Source: Prevotella communis
GTDB lineage: Bacteria; Bacteroidota; Bacteroidia; Bacteroidales; Bacteroidaceae
DNA length: 64,000 bases
Direction of reading: 5' to 3'
NCBI RefSeq assembly: GCF_022024175.1
Contig: NZ_CP091794.1
Coordinates: 2,480,001 to 2,544,000, forward strand
Shown here: positions 58,071-64,000 of the stretch, in pieces
Numbering within the stretch: position 1 is the first letter of the stretch
How the letters are laid out: every line of letters begins with the position of its first letter
Notes under the pieces: model-generated
Told to the model about the DNA's origin: nothing
The model's input: only the letters and a program-made list of their open reading frames with translations
The model's database searches: none
Position numbers and translations under genes: made by a program

Positions 58071-59089
58071 AGTTTATCCCCACGTATTTCCAATGGCATC
58101 GGTATATTATCCGTGAAGAGCTGACCAGTACCCAGCCCCTGCGGCATCTTGATATTCTCGCCATACACCTCACTGCAGAACTGTGCGATAGCGTTCAACC
58201 CGATGTTACTCTCCAGTGCCGACGTGATCCATGAGCCGATGCCCTCGTCCTTGGCTATCTCTATCCATTCCCTGCACCCCATCATACCGCCGTGAAGCGA
58301 TGGCTTCAGGACAATATAGCGCGGTTTGATGATACGCAGCATCTGACGCTTCGCATCCGGGTCGCTGATACCTATCAGTTCCTCATCAAGGGCAATGGGA
58401 AGTGGCGACTCTCTGCAGAGCTCAGCCATCATCGCCCACTGCTTCTGCTTGATAGGCTGTTCGATGCTGTGGATGGCATATTGCGACAGCAGTTCCAGCT
58501 TATAGAGTGCCTCGTCAGGACGGAACCCGCCATTGGCATCCAGTCGCAGTTCCACCTCATGATACGAGAACCGCTCGCGGATACGCTTCACCAGATCCAG
58601 TTCCTGGTCAAAGTCGATAGCCCCCACTTTCAGTTTCACGCAACGGAAGCCCAGTTTCAGCTTCTCCTCCATGCGCTGCAACATCTCCTCGTGGTTTCCC
58701 ATCCACACCAGTCCGTTGATCGTGATGCCCTGTTCACCGCGGGCAAAAGGGGTATCGAAGAGCACACCTCTGCCGTCTGCCTTTCTACTTCTTACTTCTT
58801 TCATCGCCGTTTCCAGTCCGAAGAGCATTGATGGATAGTCGCGCATCTCCTCATAGGGTATCTCGCCCGTCTGCTCCACCTGGTCACAGAAGCCCCTCAG
58901 CACCTTATTATATACTGCAGGCTCCATGGCGTCGCAACTCAAATCGAGCAGCGGTGCACACTCACCGCGTCCGATGGTTCTTCCATCGGAAATAGACACC
59001 AACCATATCCGTCGCTCCGTATATACCCCGCGACTGGTTCCTGCCGGCTGCTTGAAATGGAGCACCCGCTCCTCAATATCTATTTTCAT
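58049..59089 (-). CDS. menC: o-succinylbenzoate synthase
   Basis: This 346-residue enolase-superfamily protein has an N-terminal cap ([20 protein letters not shown]), the catalytic lysines in [18 protein letters not shown], metal-binding Asp/Glu in [25 protein letters not shown] and IALDEELIG, and a later lysine in [11 protein letters not shown]. It dehydrates SHCHC to o-succinylbenzoate. It overlaps menB by 4 bp upstream and menE by 22 bp downstream. Confidence 0.94.
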   Translation of the reverse strand: MKIDIEERVLHFKQPAGTSRGVYTERRIWLVSISDGRTIGRGECAPLLDLSCDAMEPAVYNKVLRGFCDQVEQTGEIPYEEMRDYPSMLFGLETAMKEVRSRKADGRGVLFDTPFARGEQGITINGLVWMGNHEEMLQRMEEKLKLGFRCVKLKVGAIDFDQELDLVKRIRERFSYHEVELRLDANGGFRPDEALYKLELLSQYAIHSIEQPIKQKQWAMMAELCRESPLPIALDEELIGISDPDAKRQMLRIIKPRYIVLKPSLHGGMMGCREWIEIAKDEGIGSWITSALESNIGLNAIAQFCSEVYGENIKMPQGLGTGQLFTDNIPMPLEIRGDKLWISKNS

Positions 59090-59943
59090 GGTATCTTAGG
59101 ATATTTATCGAAATCAGGTTTACGTTTCTCCAGGAACGCTTTGCCGCCCTCCTGTGCCTCGTCCAGGAAGTAATACAGCATGGTGCAGTCGCCAGCCAAC
59201 TGCTGGATACCAGCCTGTCCGTCCAGCTCTGCATTCAGTCCGGCCTTAATCATTCGCAGGGCGATGGGCGAACGCTCCATCATCGTCTCGGCCCAACTAA
59301 CGCACTCATCTTCAAGTTGTTCGATGGGTACCACCTTGTTCACCATACCCATCTCCTCGGCCTCCTTAGCCGAATACTGACGACACATGAACCAAATTTC
59401 GCGCGCCTTCTTCTGCCCCACGATACGAGCCAAGTAAGAAGAGCCGAATCCAGCATCAAACGAGCCCACCTTCGGACCCGTCTGTCCGAAGATAGCATTC
59501 TCCGACGCTATTGTCAGGTCGCACACCAGATGCAGCACATGACCACCACCGATGGCATAACCATTCACCATGGCGATTACAGGCTTGGGCAGTCTGCGAA
59601 TCTGCATCTGCACATCCAGCACACTCAGGCGGGGCACACCCTCATCATCGATATAGCCACCACGACCCTTCACATGCATATCGCCACCACTGCAGAACGC
59701 GTGCTTCACGTCGCCCAGCGTCTTTCCCTCGGGCACCTCACTCATCGCACCCGTGAGCAACACCACGCGGATGCGCTGCAGCTCCCTGCACTGTGCGAAC
59801 GCCTGACTCAGCTCCAGCGTTGTCTTTGGTGTAAACGCATTACGGTAGCGCGGACGGTTTATCGTAATCTTCGCAATGCCGTTATACTCTTCGAAGAGAA
59901 TCTCCTCGAATTTCTTAATCTCTTTCCATTCTCTTTTTGCCAT
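59086..59943 (-). CDS. menB: 1,4-dihydroxy-2-naphthoyl-CoA synthase
   Basis: This 285-residue crotonase-fold enzyme has [52 protein letters not shown] and [20 protein letters not shown], diagnostic of MenB. It closes the second ring of naphthoquinone in menaquinone synthesis. It is the first gene of menB-menC-menE. Two copies of a promoter-bearing 36-bp repeat lie 27 and 157 bp upstream. Confidence 0.96.
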   Translation of the reverse strand: MAKREWKEIKKFEEILFEEYNGIAKITINRPRYRNAFTPKTTLELSQAFAQCRELQRIRVVLLTGAMSEVPEGKTLGDVKHAFCSGGDMHVKGRGGYIDDEGVPRLSVLDVQMQIRRLPKPVIAMVNGYAIGGGHVLHLVCDLTIASENAIFGQTGPKVGSFDAGFGSSYLARIVGQKKAREIWFMCRQYSAKEAEEMGMVNKVVPIEQLEDECVSWAETMMERSPIALRMIKAGLNAELDGQAGIQQLAGDCTMLYYFLDEAQEGGKAFLEKRKPDFDKYPKIP

Positions 59944-59969
59944 ATCTCGTTTCGTTAGTTATTTGCATG

Positions 59970-60005
59970 CAAAGGTACGAATAAGCGAGCGAAATGCAAA
60001 AGGAA
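59970..60005 (-). promoter_or_regulatory. 36-bp promoter repeat, copy proximal to menB
   Basis: The minus strand carries TTTG (60000-59997), 19 bp, then TACCTTTG (59977-59970), 26 bp before the menB ATG. All 36 bp recur at 60100-60135. Confidence 0.8.
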
Positions 60006-60099
60006 TGCCAGCATTTCTTTTCATTTCCGAGCGCAAGTACCTTCTTGCGTCCCGTTGGTAGCAAGCGTCACCCGTTGGGATGCCGAGCGCGACGTCAGT

Positions 60100-60135
60100 C
60101 AAAGGTACGAATAAGCGAGCGAAATGCAAAAGGAA
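60100..60135 (-). promoter_or_regulatory. 36-bp promoter repeat, distal copy
   Basis: This is identical over 36 bp to 59970-60005, with TTTG (60130-60127), 19 bp and TACCTTTG (60107-60100). It may act as a second, upstream menB promoter. The ~94 bp between the copies contain smaller repeats (CCGAGCGC twice; CCCGTTGG twice) and a hairpin CGCAAG-TACCTT-CTTGCG at 60032-60049. Confidence 0.75.
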
Positions 60136-60176
60136 AACGAAAAAAAATACGGGTCACTTATTTTTTTTATTGTCTT

Positions 60177-60356
60177 GCGTTACAGTTGTTACAGATTACA
60201 GTTAAATCTCAACTACATACACCCCCAAAAATGGTCAAAAAAAATGTAAATACTATTTACTATTATATAATATATATATATTATATATAATAGTACCTTC
60301 AATTTAGCCAAATTTATAGCTTTAAAACCTAACTGTAATCTGTAACACTGTAACGC
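60177..60356. repeat. 180-bp non-coding element with inverted terminal repeats
   Basis: The left arm 60177-60204 (28 nt, containing TTACAG three times) and right arm 60330-60356 (27 nt) are reverse complements with a single 1-nt gap. The middle is AT-rich and holds a second palindrome, about 60257-60294 (TACTATTATATA ... TATATAATAGTA). It has no open reading frame of note and resembles a MITE or a dispersed palindromic element. Confidence 0.7.
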
Positions 60357-60434
60357 GCTTAGTCATGATAAGCACACATATAACCTTTTCTTGTTTTTTG
60401 ACAAAGATTACTCTTCTATCTCATTTTTTATGAG

Positions 60435-60612
60435 TACCTTTGCATCGTCAATGAGGGATAAATATTGCGCCCTAACTAGCGAGAAAAATTTTCCTAGTGC
60501 ACGAGGAAGTTTGGAAGCACGAAGGCACTCTAGAGCCCCGAAATTGACAAGGGTAAAAAGATTAAACATAATACGTGACCAGGCACGCCACAAAGATACA
60601 ACTTATTTTTAA
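60435..60612 (+). ncRNA. candidate short transcript in the menB upstream gap
   Basis: TACCTTTG at 60435-60442 is a good -7 box without a standard -33. Downstream, the DNA can form stems such as ACTAGCGAGAAAA with TTTTCCTAGT (60475-60499) and AGTGC ... GCACT. A 51-codon frame starts at 60452, but its composition (RRHSRAPKLTRVKRL) is not protein-like to my eye. It could be a small RNA, a remnant gene or part of the repeat landscape; evidence is weak. Confidence 0.25.
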
Positions 60613-60626
60613 ATCGACAACAAAAA

Positions 60627-60658
60627 TTTGCGTAAATTACTCTTTTTCGTTATCTTTG
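60627..60658 (+). promoter_or_regulatory. promoter of the TGS-nucleoside kinase gene (TTTG-N20-TATCTTTG)
   Basis: TTTG at 60627-60630 and TATCTTTG at 60651-60658 are 20 bp apart; the ATG at 60680 is 21 bp further on. Confidence 0.8.
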
Positions 60659-60679
60659 CACCGAAATAACCAAAATACT

Positions 60680-62359
60680 ATGCTTCAAATCCGCTGCAAG
60701 AACAATAATGTAACGAAGAGTTTCCCAGAAGGAACATCCCTGCTCGACGTCTATCAGGAGTTTGCTGATGAAATTAAACTGCCCTACCCCGTGGTGTCGG
60801 CAAAAGTGAATAATGCCTCACAGGGACTGAAATTCCGTCTGTACCAGAATCGTGACGTGGAGTTTCTGGATGCTCGCGAGGGCAGCGGACACCGCGTGTA
60901 TGTGCGCTCGCTGAGTTTTGTGCTCTACAAAGCCACGCAGGACGTGTTTCCCGCCTCGAAACTATTCATTGAGCACTCGCTCTGCAGGGGCTACTACTGC
61001 AACTTCAAGAAGAAGGACGGCAGTGTGCTGACCGACGAGGACGTGGTGCAGATCAAGCAGCGGATGCAGGAAATCATCGACATGGACATGCCCTTCCGTC
61101 GCACGGAGGCCACCACCGAGGAGGCTATCCGCGTGTTCCAGGATCGCGGGTTCTCAGACAAGGTAAAGCTGCTGGAGACGAGCGGACAGATCTATTCAGA
61201 CTACTACACGCTGGGCGATACGGTGGATTACTACTACGGTCCGCTGGTGCCCTCGGCCGGATACCTGAAGGTGTGGGACCTGGAGCGATATGAGGAGGGA
61301 CTGCTGCTGCGCGTGCCCGACTGGAACAACCCCAACCAGGTGGCAGAGAAGGTGGCGCAGCCCAAGACCTTCGAGATGTTTGCCGAGAAGACCCGCTGGG
61401 ACATCATCATGCGACTAAGCAATGCGGGCGATGTGAACAAGGCAATTATGCGCGGACATGCCTCTGAACTGATCCAGGTCAGCGAGGCCTTGCAGGAGAA
61501 GAAGATTGTACAAATTGCAGAGGAGATAGAACGAAGGTTCCATCGCGAGAAAGACCCTGTAAAACTAGTGCTGATCACGGGTCCGTCGTCGTCAGGAAAG
61601 ACCACGTTCTGCAAGCGTCTGAGCGTACAACTGCTGGCCTGCGGACTGCGTCCTGTGTCGTTCTCGACCGACGATTATTTCGTGAACCGCGTAGACACAC
61701 CAAAGTTACCCAATGGCGACTATGACTTCGACAATATCGAGACGGTGGAGTATTCACTGCTGGAGGACCACCTGCTGCGACTGATGCAGGGCGAGCGCGT
61801 GGAGATACCGGAGTATAACTTCGTGACGGGTAAGCGCGAGTGGAACGGTAAGAAGCTGAAGCTGTCGAATGACACGGTGCTGATCATCGAGGGCATCCAC
61901 GCCCTGAACCCGCTGCTCACGAAGAAGATTCCCGACGCGCTGAAATACAAGATCTATATCTCGGCCCTGACGAGCATCTCGCTGGATGACCACAACTGGA
62001 TTCCGGTGCGCGACAACCGACTGCTGCGCCGCATCATACGCGACTACAACAAGGGGGCGTTCACGGCTCAGGAGACGATAGCACAGTGGAAGAACGTGTG
62101 CGAGGCTGAGGACAAATGGATATTCCCCTTCCAGGAGAGTGCCGACGTGATGTTTAACTCGGCGCTGAACATTGAGTTTGCCGTGCTGCGCATCCATGCC
62201 GAACTGATTTTAGCTTCCGTACCAAAGAACTGTCCTGAATATGCCGAGGCCCACCGCCTGATGAAATTCATCCACTTCTTCCTGCCAGTGAGCGACAAGG
62301 AAATACCACCCACAAGTATCATGCGAGAGTTCGTGGGTGGGTCAAGCTTCAAATACTAG
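60680..62359 (+). CDS. nucleoside kinase with N-terminal TGS-like domain
   Basis: This 559-residue protein begins with a TGS-like domain (KSFPEGTSLLDVYQEF, YPVVSAKVNNASQGL). A region like the threonyl-tRNA synthetase editing domain follows (LFIEHSLCRGYYCNF). The C-terminal half is a uridine-kinase-like P-loop kinase: ITGPSSSGKTTFCKRL near residues 299-314, FSTDDYFVNRVDTPK, YDFDNIETVEYSLL and LIIEGIHALNP. These fused proteins are common in Bacteroidetes and Firmicutes and are annotated as nucleoside kinase. The TGS domain suggests a regulatory nucleotide or RNA ligand. I start at 60680, since a longer upstream frame contains the promoter. menD follows by 5 bp. Confidence 0.9.
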   Translation: MLQIRCKNNNVTKSFPEGTSLLDVYQEFADEIKLPYPVVSAKVNNASQGLKFRLYQNRDVEFLDAREGSGHRVYVRSLSFVLYKATQDVFPASKLFIEHSLCRGYYCNFKKKDGSVLTDEDVVQIKQRMQEIIDMDMPFRRTEATTEEAIRVFQDRGFSDKVKLLETSGQIYSDYYTLGDTVDYYYGPLVPSAGYLKVWDLERYEEGLLLRVPDWNNPNQVAEKVAQPKTFEMFAEKTRWDIIMRLSNAGDVNKAIMRGHASELIQVSEALQEKKIVQIAEEIERRFHREKDPVKLVLITGPSSSGKTTFCKRLSVQLLACGLRPVSFSTDDYFVNRVDTPKLPNGDYDFDNIETVEYSLLEDHLLRLMQGERVEIPEYNFVTGKREWNGKKLKLSNDTVLIIEGIHALNPLLTKKIPDALKYKIYISALTSISLDDHNWIPVRDNRLLRRIIRDYNKGAFTAQETIAQWKNVCEAEDKWIFPFQESADVMFNSALNIEFAVLRIHAELILASVPKNCPEYAEAHRLMKFIHFFLPVSDKEIPPTSIMREFVGGSSFKY

Positions 62360-62364
62360 ACAAC

Positions 62365-63846
62365 ATGTATTCTAACAAGGAGAACGTTAATATACTGACG
62401 AGTTTACTGGTGGCTCACGGCATACATCATGCTGTGGTATGTCCAGGCAGTAGGAATGCGGCTATCGTACACAACCTGAACGAGTGCCCCGATATCCAGT
62501 GCTATCCTGTGACGGATGAGCGCTCGGCAGGCTTCTATGCGCTGGGCATGACGCAGGCATTAAAGGAGCCCGTGGTGGTATGCGTCACCAGTGGCACGGC
62601 ACTGCTCAACCTGGCACCTGCCGTAGCAGAAGCCTATTATCAGCATCAGCCAGTAGTGGTCATCAGTGCCGACCGTCCGCAGCAGTGGATAGACCAGCTC
62701 GACGGTCAGACCCTGCCTCAGCCTGATGCCTTGGGACGCTTCGTCAAGAAAGCCGTATCGCTGCCAGAACCTCACGACGAGGACACCCGCTGGTACTGCA
62801 ACCGACTGGTTAACGAGGCACTGATAGAGAAACATGCACCCGTACATATCAACGTGCCCATTACGGAACCTCTGTTCCGGTTTGACACGCCAGCACTCCC
62901 CCAGGAGCGTAAGATAGACTTCACCCCTGCCGATGCCACGAATATCACGCTGACACACGTCTGCAGGATGTTCCTGCAGGCCAAGCGTCCCATGCTGATT
63001 GCCGGTCAGCCGATGAACCCGCTGATGGACGAGGCCGTGATGCAGATAGGTGACAACGAGGAGTACGTGCCCGACTTCGTGGTTTACGCGGGCGGCTCTA
63101 TCGTGAGCAAACGTCTGAAGCATTTCCTGCGTAAGGCAAAGGAGACATGGGTGGTGAACCGCGAGGGCGAGGTGACGGATACGTTTATGAACCTGACGCA
63201 CGTCGTCCAGGCAGACCCTGAGGTGGTAGCCGACCTGATTCGTTTCAACCTGGAAGAGATGCCCCACCCCTTCGTACAGAAATGGGAGGCACTGCTGACA
63301 CAGATTCGTCAGCAGACAGAGGCCACCGAACCACCATACTCACAGGCGGCCGTCGTGAAATACTTTGAGCAACAGCGGGGAGGCAATATCGTGCATTATG
63401 CCAACAGCATGGCTATCCGACTGGCAAATACCTACGCCAAGACACGCGTCTATTGTAACCGTGGCGTGAATGGCATCGAGGGCTCACTGTCAACAGCGGC
63501 AGGTTTCTCTTGTGTCACGGATGGCAAGGTGTTCTGTGTAATAGGCGACCTGAGTTTCTTCTATGACCAGAATGCGCTGTGGAATCAGAACCTGCGAGGC
63601 AATCTGCGCATACTCCTGATGAACAATGGCAAGGGTGTCATCTTCAACATGCTGCCAGGGTTGGAACAGAGTCCTGCACGCGACAAATACGTGGCTGCGG
63701 AGCATCACGCCAACGCAGAAGGTATCTGCCAGCAGAACGCTGTCACCTATCGTCAGGCAAAGGATATGCAACAGATGCAGGAGGGCATCGACTGGCTCAC
63801 CGCAACAGAGAGCGAACGCCCATTGCTACTGGAGGTCTTTTTGTAG
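62365..63846 (+). CDS. menD: SEPHCHC synthase (MenD)
   Basis: This 493-residue ThDP enzyme has VVCPGSRNAAIVHNLN, TDERSAGFYALGMTQAL (catalytic Glu), VCVTSGTALLNLAPAV, VVISADRPQQW and the ThDP/Mg site FCVIGDLSFFYDQNALWNQ (Gly-Asp ... Asn). It is shorter than the ~560-residue enterobacterial enzyme but shows all the blocks. It adds 2-oxoglutarate to isochorismate. It is 5 bp after the nucleoside kinase gene and convergent with menF. Confidence 0.95.
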   Translation: MYSNKENVNILTSLLVAHGIHHAVVCPGSRNAAIVHNLNECPDIQCYPVTDERSAGFYALGMTQALKEPVVVCVTSGTALLNLAPAVAEAYYQHQPVVVISADRPQQWIDQLDGQTLPQPDALGRFVKKAVSLPEPHDEDTRWYCNRLVNEALIEKHAPVHINVPITEPLFRFDTPALPQERKIDFTPADATNITLTHVCRMFLQAKRPMLIAGQPMNPLMDEAVMQIGDNEEYVPDFVVYAGGSIVSKRLKHFLRKAKETWVVNREGEVTDTFMNLTHVVQADPEVVADLIRFNLEEMPHPFVQKWEALLTQIRQQTEATEPPYSQAAVVKYFEQQRGGNIVHYANSMAIRLANTYAKTRVYCNRGVNGIEGSLSTAAGFSCVTDGKVFCVIGDLSFFYDQNALWNQNLRGNLRILLMNNGKGVIFNMLPGLEQSPARDKYVAAEHHANAEGICQQNAVTYRQAKDMQQMQEGIDWLTATESERPLLLEVFL

Positions 63847-63852
63847 GACGCC

Positions 63853-64000
63853 CTACTGTGTCTTTAAAACACGGCGCATCGTTTCCATCTTTGCCTCTGT
63901 CTCCATCCATTCCTGTTCCTCGACACTGTCCTTCAGCAGTCCACCGCCGGCATACAGACGATACTGTGTGTCAGTGACTTGCATGCAGCGCAGGGATACG
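63853..64000 (-). CDS. menF: isochorismate synthase, C-terminal end only
   Basis: The reverse strand gives the final 48 residues of an open frame cut by the window edge: QVTDTQYRLYAGGGLLKDSV, then EEQEWMETEAKMETMRRVL and a TAG stop. YAGGGLLKDS followed by E-x-E-W-x-E-T-x-x-K is the chorismate-binding-enzyme C-terminus seen in MenF/EntC. Next to menD this is almost certainly isochorismate synthase. It ends 6 bp from the convergent menD stop. Confidence 0.85.
   Translation of the reverse strand, partial: VSLRCMQVTDTQYRLYAGGGLLKDSVEEQEWMETEAKMETMRRVLKTQ

Noticed and set aside
60391-60612. 73-codon plus-strand frame
   Set aside because: Composition is not protein-like, it spans a promoter box and stems, and there is no recognisable domain; kept only as a low-confidence non-coding candidate.

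Overview
This 64 kb window looks like chromosome from a Bacteroidales bacterium, most likely Prevotella or a close relative. The main evidence is the promoter type: many genes are preceded by TAnnTTTG boxes, often with TTTG or TTG 19-20 bp upstream, which is the Bacteroidetes primary sigma-factor promoter. Shine-Dalgarno sequences are rare. Protein families typical of the phylum are present: a hybrid two-component regulator with an AraC domain, a Wzc-type kinase with a Tyr/Gly tail, zinc-free L31, DUF1573, DUF5689, RNase Y, TrpB2 and a TGS-domain nucleoside kinase. No rRNA, tRNA, CRISPR array, transposase or phage gene was seen.

Layout. 0-14.7 kb is a surface-polysaccharide locus. An acyltransferase and an LtaS-like enzyme (cut by the window edge) lie on the minus strand. 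Divergent from them is a long plus-strand cluster: four glycosyltransferases, a GDP-heptose pathway (HddA, GmhA and a fused HddC-GmhB), a glycosidase-like protein, two different initiating phosphoglycosyl transferases, a Wzi-like outer-membrane protein and a small lipoprotein. 14.8-15.8 kb is a secreted Arg/Asn/Ser/Gly-rich protein. 15.8-24.8 kb is a candidate nucleic-acid-scavenging locus: histidine phosphatase, uridine kinase and a secreted EEP nuclease on the minus strand, divergent from a TonB-type outer-membrane receptor, two lipoproteins with OB-fold-like domains, L31 and a surface-type nuclease lipoprotein. 24.9-26.4 kb holds a thiol peroxidase and thioredoxin reductase. 26.6-31.2 kb has a hybrid regulator without a periplasmic sensor, a sodium/solute symporter and an orphan TrpB2.

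31.2-34.5 kb is the most unusual operon: a TPR membrane protein with a histidine-kinase-like region whose phospho-acceptor His is replaced by Ser, an RsbW-like kinase, a STAS antagonist and a RelA/SpoT-type alarmone synthetase. It looks like a partner-switching module wired to (p)ppGpp. 34.7-41.5 kb carries Hsp20, a sulfatase, Mfd with an in-frame repeat insertion, an acyltransferase and two small winged-helix-like proteins. 41.6-48.2 kb has AspS, a GH105-type hydrolase, a DUF1573 protein, RNase Y, ZapA, a coiled-coil partner and a conserved protein of unknown function. 48.3-52.2 kb returns to polysaccharide genes (RmlA, Wzc-like kinase, small HAD phosphatase). 52.3-53.7 kb is infC-rpmI-rplT, followed by a GH43-type enzyme and AroB.

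57.1-64 kb holds menaquinone genes: menB-menC-menE on the minus strand, menD on the plus strand and the 3' end of menF on the minus strand. menB and menD are separated by a repeat-rich gap of about 700 bp and a nucleoside kinase gene. That gap contains two copies of a 36-bp repeat that itself carries a complete promoter (a third, diverged copy drives aspS) and a 180-bp element with 27/28-matching inverted ends. Short-period AT-rich repeats also sit at several gene junctions.
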